DNA of 64,000 nucleotides, from the NCBI GenBank assembly GCA_015680685.1, contig MNCI01007710.1, forward strand, positions 242,980 to 306,979, read 5' to 3'. Positions 35,290 through 47,119 of the stretch are shown here, piece after piece. Position 1 is the stretch's first letter, and the number at the start of each line of letters is the position of its first letter. A program made the position numbers and the translations under genes. The notes under the pieces were generated by a model that saw only the letters and a list, made by a program, of their open reading frames with translations, did not search any database and was not told the DNA's origin. The DNA is from Gnetum montanum (taxonomy: Eukaryota > Streptophyta > Gnetopsida > Gnetales > Gnetaceae).

Positions 35290-36320
35290 ACAAAGTGTGT
35301 GCTGATGGATTGGTTCATTGGTGTGTCCCTAATGTTGATCAACTACGTGTTCTCTAGGATGCTCATGAGGGTCCTTGTTGGGGCCACTATGTTGGAAGAT
35401 GCATGACCATTAAAATCCTAATGGTAGGGTATTGTTGGCCAATAGTCTTCAAGGATGCTCACTACTATGTCCACTCTTGTGAACACTACCAACGAGATGG
35501 TGAAATGACTACTTGAATGGAGGAACCTCAATAGTGGATCCAACCATTGGAATCCTTCAACATTTGGGGCATTGATTTCATGGGTGTCCATGTCAAATGG
35601 AAATGTGTACATCATAGTTGTTGTTGACTATTGTACGAAATGGGCAGAAGCAATAGTCATCACTGACTATACATCTTCTAATGCTACTTAGTTTGCACAA
35701 AAAAATGTTGTAAATAGGTTTGGTATGCCATGTGCATTAATTTCTGATAATGAAACTCACTTTATAGGCACAACCTTTTGGAAGCTTATGTAATGCTTGG
35801 AAGTTGAACATAAACTAACAAAACCCTACCACTTCTAAGCCAATGGTCAAGCTGAGGTTACAAATAAGGAAATCATAAAAATCCTAATGAGAACTATTAG
35901 CAAACATAAGAAAGACTGGAACACAAAACTCAACAATACCCTTTGGGCCTATTACTCAACATGGAAACTTCCTATAGGATATTTTGCCTATGACAGTGTA
36001 TGAAAAATTACCAACACTTCCTATTCAATCTGAGCTCTATACACTTTTAATAGCATGTGACCTTGACCTTGACTTAAGTTTAGCACAAAAAAAAGATTAA
36101 TGAATATTAACTTACTAGATAAAAATTAATTAGTGGCGCTATCATCTAACGAGTTGCACAAGGCATTCAAAAAAAATCCATGACCTTAGAATTAGGAAAG
36201 TTAAACTTCAACCAAGAGATAAGGTACATCAAAAAACTTAGTTCTAGACATTATGGGAAGGACCTTATATCATTTATGAAACTTTCCCTTCTAGGGCCAT
36301 GTTGATCTACAAACTTGAGA
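35290..36320 (+). pseudogene. E3 integrase, broken
   Basis: DAHEGPCWGHYVGR and a CEHYQRDG phrase are the degraded zinc-binding module (one Cys changed to Tyr). NIWGIDFMG, VVVDYCTKWAEA and a FGMPCALISDNETHF phrase mark the DDE core with both aspartates present. The TIEGN-like third region and the LWEGPYIIYE end follow with frameshifts. It parallels E2 throughout. Confidence 0.75.
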
Positions 36321-36439
36321 GCCCATACAAGAAGCAACTAGTCAACATACAATAAGTCAAGTCTTTCCACGAGCCTAAGCAAGCCAATGTAACAAATGCC
36401 TCATTGGATGAACAAGCACGCTCAATCTTACGGATCTCC

Positions 36440-37467
36440 TCCTTTCAACTTAGTCATGGGGGAGATGGCCATCCATGCTAACTATATAAGTAGCTCAGTT
36501 TTTTATATTTTTGTCTTACACATTTTTTTTACACCTTGTTACTTTTACAACTTTTTGTTTTACACATTCTTTATTTTACATTTTTTTTGTTTTTATGTTA
36601 TTAATTTTTCAAAATTTTTGTTTTACAACATCATTACTACATTTTATTTTTCTAAAATATTTTAAAATTTCTTATATATTTTCCTTTATTTGAATATGAT
36701 TTTCTTATTATGTTTTAATAATAATGTGCCTGCTTGCCAACTAGATATAGTGTAGTTTGATTGATGTGGACATGTTCTATTTGATTATTGGTGTTGGATT
36801 CTAGCTTTGAATTTTATTATGGATAATTAAGACATGCTTTTGTTTTCATGAAATAAGCACTGAGTCCACAACATCCACCCATTCACAAACTCTATGGTTT
36901 TTCTTATTTTAGAAATGTGCAATTCCTTTTTTATTAATAAAACCTTAATGAACTTATGATCTTGGTAGTTTCAAAATTTGGAAAGGATTCAAAGGTTTGA
37001 ATAGGGTGTGACCTCAAGGAGATTTGGTACTCTTTGTGCCTTTCTGCTTAGTTGGGTGCATGTGTGTTTTCATGAATTTCTTACCGTTCCATGTCAACCA
37101 ATAATAGGAAGTTGAATAAGTCTTTGCATGGTGTAGTTCCCATATCAAAAAAAAAAACAAAAAAACAAAAAAATGATGAGAATTCAAAGCACACCCCTTA
37201 GAAAAAAATAAATGGGCTACAAGAATTGGTTATTAGATTCGAAAGACATGTTACCCATGCCTAAAGTTTTCTTTTAACTAAGGCCCTTATTCACTTTCTA
37301 CTTCTCTTTTGTTCTTTAATAAGGAATGGTGGTTGTTCTGTGGGAGTGCTCTTGTGTCTTAGGAGAGTGGATTGGTCTTAGAATGATGATGCAAAGTTAC
37401 TAAATGTGGTTGGTTTTGGTCTGGACTAAGGATGAATTTTATCAAGTCATTTAACCACAAAGTTTAT
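36440..37467 (+). other. E3 3' spacer, cut by E4
   Basis: A GTCATGGGGGAGATGGCC landmark is followed by a T-rich run (36490-36700), then sequence aligning with E2 25700-26345. It stops in the middle of the conserved env-like stretch. E3 resumes at 44338 with the last 34 bases before its 3' LTR. Comparison with E2 shows that about 1 kb of spacer is missing. Confidence 0.7.
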
Positions 37468-38192
37468 AGTGCATGGAATAGGATTTTATTTATTGTTTTC
37501 TCTATCACCCTTAAACTCCTAGAATGCAGAATGAGTACAACTTGATTACGGGCATCTAAGGATGTGTACGGATAGTCAAGGAATCGGCTGCTCATCGCAT
37601 GCGGTATGAGTACGACTTGATTATGAGCATCTAGTGTGACTACTTGGTAACCTAGTGGCGTATCTAGGATCTATGCTTGGTAATCCCAGTGGTAGTCCCA
37701 GATGTGTACGGTTAGTTAAGGAATCAACTACTCATCACACCTAGGCTAGATAGATTCTCTCAACCCTTTCCTCCTAGGTAAGTGCCTCAGTACGATCACT
37801 TCAAGCATGTGCATTACGCACGGTGATCCTAGAAATAATTAGCGTTTGGTAGCTATGGTTGCATTGGTTTAGGGTGTGTATGGTAAGTGGGAACAGATGC
37901 TGATGCTAGGTTAATTTAGACTTAGTGATTATTTAGAATTTGTACTTAGTTTCTCAACCCTTCACCTTGTTAGCATAGGAGACATAAAACATAAAAAAAT
38001 ATAAAAATCATATACCTCGGACTTACTTAACCATACACCGTGACAACCACAAGTAAGTCTGGGAAGACAACGAATGATTAACCCCAAGTGTTTCATGGGG
38101 TGTGTAGGCATCTGGTCTGTAGAGTTTGATTGGATCGCACGTGCTATGCTCATTTCGTATGGTTGAGTGTAGGGATACCTCACCACTCATCA
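37468..38192 (+). repeat. E4 5' LTR remnant
   Basis: AGTGCATGGAATAGG onwards aligns closely with 43612-44337, ending CCACTCATCA. The 5' part (U3, TATA, poly(A) signal) is missing. The primer site TTGGCACTGTTGCTAGGGAC follows at 38193-38212. Confidence 0.85.
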
Positions 38193-38329
38193 TTGGCACT
38201 GTTGCTAGGGACTAAGTGTTTGTGCACCAAATAGAACATAAAGGATATCACTCACATTGTTGGGAGCCTAAACAAACCTTTGGGTTAATCAAGATAAAAA
38301 ATTATATAACGGTAAATTAGCACATCGAT

Positions 38330-39935
38330 AACAATGTCTTCTTCTCATAAGAGCAACTCACCACCTAAGGACCATACATGAGACAGTTGGCAACATAAAA
38401 CACATGGCCGAAATCAGCCAAGTCCTAAACAGTATAAAATAGTCTATACTCATCCTGATGAGTATATTCTAGACTTCACTTTTATCCTCTATCAAGACGA
38501 ACAACTGCAATGGAGAGATTTGCAAGGTAACATCGTGTTACCCCCAGATCGATCAGTCTCTAACATGCTTTTCTGTGCCTTGGCACAGATAGGCATGACT
38601 GAATTATATGCTAAATACATTATGGAAGACTTTGATATGAGGGATTATCATCCCATAGATGCACAACGTATGAGGGACTTAAGGTAGAAGAGTCAACATA
38701 CACTTCTGAAAGGCAAAGGTCCACACGTCCTTAGTGAAATAGGAGATGAGAAACCCTTTATAAAGTGTTCTCTAGTAAATGATGTTCCCCTTCCTAACGA
38801 TGGTGAGGAGGTTGGGTATCAGAACCCACAATCAACGATACATATCCCTAGTTCTGATGCCCGTGAACACCAACTATTCACAGAGGGAACAATAACTCAT
38901 GCTAAGGATGAGCACTTAAATCGTTATAATGATTGGGGCTGAAGCAGCCGAAGAGAAGGTAGGAAACATCATCATGACGATGGTTCCCCTTCTTCACATC
39001 ACTCACCCTTTCCTTCCACATCTGGGCACAGCCATCATGAACACAACGGAGAGGTTATAGGTAGACAAAACGAGAGACCTCGATGGGAAGGTCGAGAGAG
39101 AGGACAAGGTCAAGGACATAGGGAGAGTAGGGAACAACACAGACATCACAGGCATCATGAAAGAGATGATCATGATAAGCCCCTACTCACAACCCAAAGT
39201 ATTCTTGACATAATGGAGGCAGTTAGGATTCCCACAAGGCATTTAAAAGATAGTTGGATCAAACGTTTAGACATGAACAATATCCCACGATTTGAAGGGG
39301 GATACAATGCTGATCTGCAAAATCATTTATAGGCATTCCACGNTAGAGGAATCAACTTTGCCACATCGTGGATGGGCTAAGGCATGAAACTAGAAGAACC
39401 CTTAGGACTTATGCCCAAGGGAGACTCTCACAACTTAGAGCCCATGAAGTACATAGCTTGTTGGAACAAGTAGCAAAAAAAGAAGGTGAGCTATGAAAAT
39501 GGGAAAGTGCAAAAGAATACAACTGTGACCTCTCCCTTTGGAAGAAGGGAGTGAAATTTTGTGATGAGGAGGATGAGTCACCACTCGAAGAGTTGGTGAA
39601 TAGAAAGACCTTGTTGCTTCAAAAGCTCACAAAAAAAAATAGTGGCTAAGGTAGATGACGTATGGAGTTCCTTAGACTCTAAAATTAAAACTATCTTAAA
39701 AATTGTAGAAGAGTCTAAGGTAGAACAAAGTAGTGACAAAGGTAAGACAAAGTCAAGAAATTTAGGCCCTGCACATAACAAGGGTAAGGGGAAAATCACT
39801 AACTCCGATGTGGCTGTGGACTCTAACATAGATGATGATGGTGGATGTGAGATCTACCAATATGACCATCCTAAGGGATGTTGTCCAATTATCTCATATC
39901 TACAGGAGTATGGGGTGTATGTGCTTAATCCAAGG
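38330..39935 (+). pseudogene. E4 Gag with internal assembly gap
   Basis: YTHPDEYILDFTF, LQWRDLQGNIVLPPDRS (about 38450-38570) and YAKYIMEDFDMRDYHPID give the N-terminal domain in good shape. A His/Arg/Ser-rich stretch (38890-39190) and the start of the capsid core (LDMNNIPRFEGGYNAD) follow. At the single N (39343) the sequence jumps about 290 bases ahead relative to E2. The knuckle reads C-EI-Y-QYD-H-PKG-C-C (39846-39885); its second Cys is Tyr. Confidence 0.75.
39343..39343. other. Assembly gap (single N) in E4 Gag
   Basis: Left and right flanks match E2 positions about 290 bases apart, so one N stands for missing sequence of that order. Confidence 0.75.
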
Positions 39936-40079
39936 CTCAACCAATGGCAAACACCCCATAGGTTACCTTATCCCCAAGGTACCCCAAGGCAGTTCCACCA
40001 ACCATTAATGTATTATCCAAGTGGAACTCCACCATAATCCATCAGATAGCATCAGCAGTGGCAATACCCACAGTCATGG

Positions 40080-41177
40080 GGGATGCCATCGTCGAAACAT
40101 CAGTACCCTTACCGGAAGCCTGACCCTTATGGATATTATGTGCAACAACCGATTTCTCCAAGTGACTCTATGAGTCACACAACTCCCCACCATCACTACC
40201 AAGTTCAGGAGTACTTCAGAAGGACTCCTTCTCCTCCGAGAGACACTCCATACCCAAATCATCCTCCAAATCCATCCGCATCTCTTCCACAAGTAGTTCC
40301 CATAACACCTCCTGCTCCAATAATGCAAGGGGAACTTCCTACCCAACTGCAGCAACTTCATGCTACAAGAGCTATAAATATTCAACCTACTGCTAGTTTT
40401 GACAACTATAAAAAGAGAAGATCCTTCTTCAAAACCAAAAGCCCAAACAAACTCTCGCAACAATAACGAGTTGAGCCCATGTACACTCCTCCACCATCTA
40501 ACACTTCGGAGCACCCTTTAGTCCAATAGAGCTTAACACATACAGTTATGTTAATGCATATATTAATCGACTGGATTAAGGTAGGCCACCTTCCTAGGAA
40601 ATTAACTGATCCTGGGAGTCCCTTAATCTATTTACAAATCATCGAAAATAAACCACATAGGGCTCTTCTTGACTCAGGTTCTAGAGTTAACTTAATTTCA
40701 TGAGAGATGTATCACACTTGGAACCTGCCCCAACTTAAGAAGAGCAACATTCAACTAGAGTTGGTAGACTAGTCCATCACCATTCCCTTGGGATTGGTGG
40801 AGGACATCATCACAACTGTGTGTGGTTGGTCTTACCCAGCTGATTTCCTAATGATTGAAGTTAATAACAACGAAGGGGACTTCTCGATTATAATGGGAAG
40901 GGCATGGCTTAGTATAGTAGACGCATGCCTTAGGATCCATGATCTTTCCTTGGAAATCTCTAAGATAAACATTTATGGAAAGACAGAGAAGAGAAAAGTT
41001 CTATGCATCACATACAGTGATTCATCGGGTGATGACATGGAGGAAATGCCTCCATGTAACAGGTATGCCCTTGAAACTTTGCAACAAAGTTGCCTATATA
41101 TAGAAGCCACACAACCAGTAGTAGACACCCCGTGGTTGACAACTACTCGAAGGAGCAACCAAATATGCATAGAATGA
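40080..41177 (+). pseudogene. E4 Gag tail and aspartic protease
   Basis: 40083-40466 encodes a Pro/Ser/Gln-rich Gag tail. Protease follows: ALLDSGSRVNLIS (about 40660-40700) keeps the DSG active site lost in E2 and E3. After one stop the clean frame 40788-41177 gives LVEDIITTVCGWSYPADF and DFSIIMGRAWL. It then runs on into a linker with a YIEATQP phrase. It is the best-preserved protease in the window, with two stops. Confidence 0.85.
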
Positions 41178-42102
41178 ACTGAGGAAACCCATGCCCATAA
41201 CAAAAGAATATATACATTGGAATATGAGCGTCGCCAACTTCCACCCCTTAATCTAAGATCATTAATTGGGAGAAGTTGGACACTTTTAAGAAATTCAAAC
41301 ATGTGCTCATTATTTCGGGTCTCTCCCTTTCCACTCAGTCATGGGGGAGATGGCCACTTATGCTAATCATATGGGGCCCTCAGTTCTTTTTACATTTTTG
41401 TTTTACAATGTTTTTGTCTTACACATTTTTTTTTATAAATTTCTTTAACTTTCCTAGTTTTTGTTTTACAACTTTCTTTAACTTTTCTTGTTTTTTGTTT
41501 TACAAAATCATTATACTTATTCATTTTTTGTATGTGTGTGTGTGTGTGATCCATCCTGTAAGTTTGTCACCCAACAAGTGTTCAGAATAATGGTATGAAT
41601 TGTTTTCATATTGATTGCTAATGTTTGGTTTTCACCTTAAGTTATGATGTTGATACTAAGGTATGTTCTTTTGATCTGGTAGGCAATGAGTTCACTTCAT
41701 CCATCCATCCACAACACTCTATGGTCTCTCTTGTCTTGGAAATGTACAGTCTTCTTTCTAAATAAGAACTTTAACAAATTAGTGACTGGGTATCTCTCAA
41801 CCTAAGGAAGGACTCAAGGTTTGAAAAGGGTGACTTCAAGGGAACTTGATGCTTTTGTGTTGGCTGTTCTCTTGATTTCTTGGATGTTTTCTTTTTGAGT
41901 TTTTCTTGCCGTTCTGATGTTACCCAATTATCGGAAGTTGAGTCAATAAAAATAAGAAGTCTTTGCATGCTGTGGTTCTCACGCATAAAAACACAAAACA
42001 CAAAAAAAAAAAAAAGAAAGAAGAAGAAAGAAAAAGAAGAAAAAGTGAGAATTCAAAGCACATGCTTTAGAAGAAATAAAACTTGGACTACAAGCACTAG
42101 TT

Positions 42103-42507
42103 ATGGAACCAAAAGTGTTCCCTCTAACTAAGGCCCTCCTCGCTTCCCATTCTCTCCTTTGTTTCGTCAGAATAGTGGTGGCTCTTTGGAGATGCATTCT
42201 TGTTATTCAAGAGGATGGTTTGGCCAAATGTATTGATGCGAAGTCACTGGATGTGGTTGGTTTGATGCCAGACTTGGAATGGGATTTTCTAAGTCACATT
42301 AATCATGAAACACACAAGGGGCTGTACACCACCTTGTTCTTGAGATTCCATTCCATCCTTTTCTCTCCACCCTTCTCTCCATTGTTCACCTCATTGCTGG
42401 TTGTATCATTACTGGATATTTTGGTAGATGCATTGTTTTCTTTTTGGTCAATTCTTATGGTTAAGACTTTAACTCTTATTCCAAATAACATTCCTGGAGC
42501 CTACTGA
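42103..42507 (+). CDS. Env-like / accessory ORF candidate in E4 spacer
   Basis: An uninterrupted 134-codon frame. The central part (ILVIQEDGLAK, DLEWDFLSHINHE, KGLYTTLF) is followed by a strongly hydrophobic stretch of about 40 residues that could hold one or two membrane segments. E2 (26210-26450) and E3 (to 37460) carry the same region with stops. Position after the integrase site is where Athila elements carry an envelope-like ORF. I do not recognise a specific envelope motif, and shared ancestry alone could explain the similarity, so function stays open. Confidence 0.4.
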   Translation: MEPKVFPLTKALLASHSLLCFVRIVVALWRCILVIQEDGLAKCIDAKSLDVVGLMPDLEWDFLSHINHETHKGLYTTLFLRFHSILFSPPFSPLFTSLLVVSLLDILVDALFSFWSILMVKTLTLIPNNIPGAY

Positions 42508-43112
42508 CTCTTTGAATGTGGGTTTGTCAGCACATTAAGGGCATGAGCCTACTTTGGGGAGGATCCACTGACATTCCTATTTGGAGCATTAGTTAAATTC
42601 TTTCCCTTAACATTTTGCAATTAATTTTATTTTGTTCATTTCCATCTTGACATCCATTTCATCGACACCATAGTTGTCCCTTTTTATCTATCTTTCTTAC
42701 TCCTTTTCTTTCTCCATTCTAATGCTATCGGAGGTTCGCGATTAGTCATGGGGGTACACCTACTCCTTTTTCAATTTTCTCTTAGCCCCAAATTTTTCAA
42801 TTCTTTCCTAAACCCCACACCTTCGGTAGTCATCATTAATATATCCCTAGATTCATATCAGCCATACCACAACTCAGCCAATGGACTTACACCGAAGTAA
42901 GGTATCAATTACATGAGTATTCATTTACCCTTGCTAATATATAATTGTGTTGTGTGTGCAGATGGCAATCATACAACAATGGATTGGATATGGAGCAAAC
43001 ACTTGGAATGGACTCGTTCTGGAAGCAGCTATGCAAGGAGAAAGATCGATGGCACGCTTATCGACAGACAACGGAAGACGTAATCTTGGCGTTGGGAACA
43101 TCAACACTTCTT

Positions 43113-43133
43113 TCTCTCTCTCTCTCTCTCTCT
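43113..43133. repeat. TC microsatellite
   Basis: About ten TC units in the E4 3' spacer; E2 has a shorter TC run at the matching place near 27155-27175. Confidence 0.9.
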
Positions 43134-43339
43134 TTTTCTTTCTCAGCTGCCAACTAAGGCCTGATGTCATTGTAATAAGGTGTTCATCCTTGTTGTCACG
43201 AACACCAGTTTTTTCAAGTCTTGTAATGATGATTCGTTCACATGTCATCCCATTAGTTCCATTCCCCTCAATAATTCCATACCTTCCCGATATTATTGTA
43301 AGGAACTCGAGGACGAGTTTTCATTCAGTCATGGGGGTA

Positions 43340-44337
43340 TGATGAGACGTGATTCGCATGAGCCACGATATCGCGGCCACCGCAATATCGCGTTCCATCA
43401 CCATATCTATAAATAAGAGGCGGCTCTCCCTTGTTTTCCCATCCTAAGTTAGAAGTAGGAAAACTCTAGCAGTTTGATCACTCCAAAGATAGAATATTTT
43501 CCATGTGCCCGCAGTAGGAGTCCTAAAGTGAACGGATCTTTATTCGAGCAACATTGTACTTGAACACAAGTTGTGTACGACAATAAAGACAAACTTCTTG
43601 GATGAACCTTGCAGTGCATGGAATAGGATTTTATTTATTATTTTCTCTCTCACCCTTAAACTCCTAGAATGCGGAATGAGTATGAATTGATTACGAGCAT
43701 CTATGGATGTGTACGGATAGTCAAGGAATCGGCTACTCATTGCATGTGGTATGAGTACGACTTGATTATGAGCATCTAGTATGACTACTTGGTAACCTAG
43801 TGGCGTATCCAGGAACTATGCTTGGTAATCCCAGTGGTAGTCCCAGATGTGTATGGTTAGTCAAGGAATTGGCTGCTCATCGCACTTAGGCTAGATAGAT
43901 TCTCTCAACCCTTTCCTCCTAGTTAAATGTCTCAGTACGACCACTTCGAGCACGTGCATTACGCGCAGTGATCCCAGCAACGATTAGCGTTTGGTAGCTG
44001 CGGTTGCATCGGTTTAGGGTGTGTACGGTAAGTGGGAACAGATGCTGATGCTAGGTTAATTTAGACTTAGTCATTAGTTAGAATTAGTACTTAGTTTCTC
44101 AACCATTAACCTTGTTAGCATAGGAGACATAAAACATAAAAAGATATAAAAATCATATACCTTGGACTTACTTAACCATACACTGTGACAACCACAAGTA
44201 AGTCTGGAAAGACAACGAATGATTAACCCTAAGTGTTCCATGGGGTGTGTAGGCACTTAGTCTACGGAGTTCGACCAGATCGCATATGCTACGCTTGTTT
44301 CATATGGTTGAGTGTAGGGGTACCTCGCCACTCATCA
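43340..44337 (+). repeat. E4 3' LTR
   Basis: Starts TGATGAGACG, ends CACTCATCA. U3 has CACGATATCGCGG and CGCAATATCGCG palindromes directly upstream of TATA at 43408 (ATCTATAAATAAG). GACAATAAAGAC is the likely poly(A) signal region. The next bases (44338 on) are the end of the E3 spacer. Confidence 0.9.
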
Positions 44338-45260
44338 CTCAAGTACAAATTTTCATTTAGTCATGGGGGTATGATGAATCATGTTTAGTTGTGCTCCAAT
44401 ATCAAATACGCGATATCAAAGCCTCGATATTGAATACCCAATATTGGACCCCAAGATGCGATGTTGAATATTCAATATTTTGGGGGTATGTGTTAACCTA
44501 TAAATATAGTGCTTAGGCGCATTGTTTTGATATAGTTTTTGTTAGAGCATAGAAAAGCTCTTGCAATTTGTTTTCTCTAGAGTTAGAATATTTTCCAAAG
44601 TGCCCATAGCAAGAGTCATTAAGTGTAGGAATATTTATTCAAACAGTGTTGTACCTAAGCATAGCATTGTGTGTGGAAATAAAGATGAGATTTTTGATCA
44701 AACCTTGTAGCACCTTGGCTAGCTTAAATATTTTATTTATGCATTTAATATTTCATGTAATTTACTTTAATGCTTCCAAGTAATTAAGCGCAAGTAAGCT
44801 AATTAGATTCAGTAGCAGTTAATTAATTAAGCACATAAGTATGATTGCTTCAAGCATGAGTATGAATCTTGGTAATCCTAGCAACACTTAACATTTGGTA
44901 ACCCAATAGCGTTATACGCGTTCAGGATGTGCACGGAAAGTGGGATCGGATACATATGTTAGGATAGTTAGTTATTGATAATCAATTAGATTAAGTTAAA
45001 TTGATTATAAATTACATTTTAACTTATTATTAATCATAAATAAATAAAATATAAAATAATAAAAATCATATGTCTCAATTATACTTAACCATACAATTAA
45101 GCTCCACAAGTATAGTTGGGAAGACAACGATTATCATGATTAGATTTCATGTCTTCGAACTAGTGTACTAAAGAACTTAAGGTTTGAAAAATTTGATTAG
45201 ATCACACTTGAATGCTTGTGATTTGTATGGTTGGGCATAGGGATACCTCGTCACTCATCA
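44338..45260 (+). repeat. E3 spacer tail, polypurine tract and 3' LTR
   Basis: 44338-44371 holds CTCAAGTACAAATTTTC and TCATGGGGGTA (polypurine tract). The LTR runs 44372-45260, starting TGATGAATCA and ending CACTCATCA, with TATA at 44499. Next is the duplicated target ACCAT. Confidence 0.9.
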
Positions 45261-45265
45261 ACCAT

Positions 45266-46160
45266 CATCTATCAAAATGTGTATTCATTTACCACTAAAG
45301 AAAAACCTAGGCCTAATTGTAAAGAGTATTTTGTTGATCTATCCTAAGTTTTAATGATCTAAAAACTTAACAAAGGAGAAGTGTAGGGTTCTTGGTTACA
45401 CTTATGTTTCAAGAATTAATCAAGTTAATTAGAACTAAAATAAGAAATATGTTAATAAAGCTAGATTAATGATTCTAGAATGCATGGAGACAAGGATGAA
45501 CCATCTCTACTTAACCTTATATGCAACCCAAATTTAGTGGCTTCAAGATAGACATGCAAGTAAAAAGTAGACAAGGTTCTAAACACATTTTCCACCTAGC
45601 CTACAAATCCTAGACTTTAGTCCAAAAATTCTAATTATGGACATCCACGGCTAGAGGATAGACATCTTAGATGTGGACATCCTAGCTCTAATGGTCAATG
45701 TCCAAGTAGAATCTGAGTAGTTATTACGTTGGACATTCTAACTTTTCCCAATTGTCCAAATCAAAACTCAACCTTCTTAGTGTAGAAATCCAAGCATCAA
45801 ATGGAAAGTCCTAGGTGCCATGATAAAAATGACCTAAAAGATAACATTTACAAATATCTACAAGAAAATGTGAAGGATTAAGAATATTCAAATGTGAATA
45901 AGTAAGAATGACTTAAATCTTAGTATAATTGAGTTTTAGATATTTGAACCCTAGCTATTGCAAGAAAATATGTATTACAATTTCCAATTATTTTTTAATA
46001 TGCTAATTGATTGAGAAAATTGAAAGTCAAAGAAGTTTTTAAAATCCTAAGGGATATGGAAAGACACAATGGGAATTTCAAACCAAATGAACTTCTAAAA
46101 GTAATTCCTTATATTTGAAGTGAAGATTCTCCACTTAAATTAAATTATTTTCAATATCAA
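45266..46160 (-). other. E8 region between LTR and protease, no clear gene
   Basis: The first ~35 bases complete the E8 protease active site on the minus strand (HILIDDG joining GAQENV at 28401). Beyond that I see AT-rich sequence without a recognisable Gag. Either Gag is deleted or too decayed to see. Confidence 0.45.
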
Positions 46161-46990
46161 TGCTCTAATACTAATGTCATGAGGAGGAGCTCCCTTCAAT
46201 ACCATAATCCAAGCTCACTCAAGTGTAAAGATCCATCATAGCTCACAATTAAATAAGAAAAGAAAAAAAAAAGAAATTTATTCTTTCTCAAAGACAATGA
46301 ATATAATGCACAAATGGAAGTAACAAAATTTCAAGAATAGTTAATAAATTCCTCAAATCCTTACTTCAATCTTATAATAAAAGGAAAATCATTAAAAAGA
46401 TGATCTTATACTTAACTTCTGAAGAAGGATTCTCTCACACTCTCTCAAGCTTACACAATACTAATTAATGTTAGGAATTCATGTATTTCCTCTTCTTTAG
46501 GTTGCCTTATCTTTTTATAATCTTAGAAATGATCCTTGACATTTTCTGATCATTAGTCTTTCATTAAAATTTTATGTACTTTTTGAAAAATCAAAAATTT
46601 TCAAACTTTGAGTTCTTATGGCTTACAACCCCTTACAATTACCAAACTACAATTGAACTATGACTTACACCCTATTGCATTGGTAAAACTCAAATATTTT
46701 CAGCCATTGTTTCTTTACTAATTATGACCTACTATGGTATGTAATATTTGATTGCAATTTACTATGACTCATAACTTGTTATCCAACCTAGAAAATAAGC
46801 CAAATATGACAAATACGTAAACTATAATAGACTAATACCCATAGGTACTTGTAGGGATAGAATGTGATTGATTTCAATTCAGAATAAGCTCATAGGATTC
46901 TATGCAACAATAAGAAAACATACAAGAAAATATAAAAAGACTCCAAATTACAAATATACATTTCATATGAGTTATTGAAAATGAGAATTA
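46161..46990 (-). repeat. Probable E8 5' LTR with initiator-Met type primer site
   Basis: On the minus strand TTAGTATTAGAGCA (46174-46161) follows a possible LTR end GACA. It differs by two transitions from the common TTGGTATCAGAGCA site. Upstream, a TATA box (ATTATAAAAAGATAAGG, plus 46511-46519) and a AATAAA signal near 46280 point the same way. The outer edge near 46990 is not defined. A second LTR was not found. Confidence 0.45.
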
Positions 46991-47119
46991 TCTTAGAGAG
47001 TAGGTTAGATCTTCATCAATGACAAAGGTACTCGATGACTATGAATGCAAGGACATCTATTTAGCTCCATGTGCTGAGAGCTTGTGTATGCAAAATATTT
47101 ATGAGAGTGGGAGTTAGAA

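Larger units (their letters stand above)
41290..43339 (+). other. E4 3' spacer with pol deletion junction
   Basis: At about 41300 the linker after protease (KKFKHV phrase) joins directly to TGCTCATTATTTCGGGTCTC, which in E2 lies after integrase (25451). T-rich and A-rich runs, a TG repeat (41531-41548) and a TC repeat (43113-43133) follow. The polypurine tract TCATGGGGGTA precedes the LTR. Confidence 0.75.
37468..44337 (+). mobile_element. E4: non-autonomous Athila-like element inside E3
   Basis: It has a 5' LTR remnant (37468-38192), primer site, gag, protease, 3' spacer, polypurine tract and full 3' LTR (43340-44337). RT, RNase H and integrase are absent: sequence passes from the post-protease linker straight to the post-integrase landmark at about 41300-41345. 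The 5' LTR lacks its first ~270 bases and no duplicated target can be read on the left. Confidence 0.85.
28407..45260 (+). mobile_element. E3: Athila-like element hosting a solo LTR and E4
   Basis: The 5' LTR is 28407-29266 and the 3' LTR 44372-45260, with five-base duplicated target ACCAT at 28402-28406 and 45261-45265. Gag, protease, RT, RNase H, integrase and spacer follow the E2 order. A minus-strand solo LTR (31436-32301) interrupts the gag-protease junction region. E4 (37468-44337) interrupts the 3' spacer. All domains carry multiple stops. Confidence 0.9.

Noticed and set aside
36396-36693. Hydrophobic Phe-rich frames in the E3 spacer
   Set aside because: Produced by a T-rich run; E2 and E4 have similar T-rich but non-matching frames.
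42945-43342. 131-codon frame after a good acceptor-like GTGTGTGCAG
   Set aside because: It is largely translated TC microsatellite and is not conserved in E2; the acceptor may be real but cannot be supported alone.
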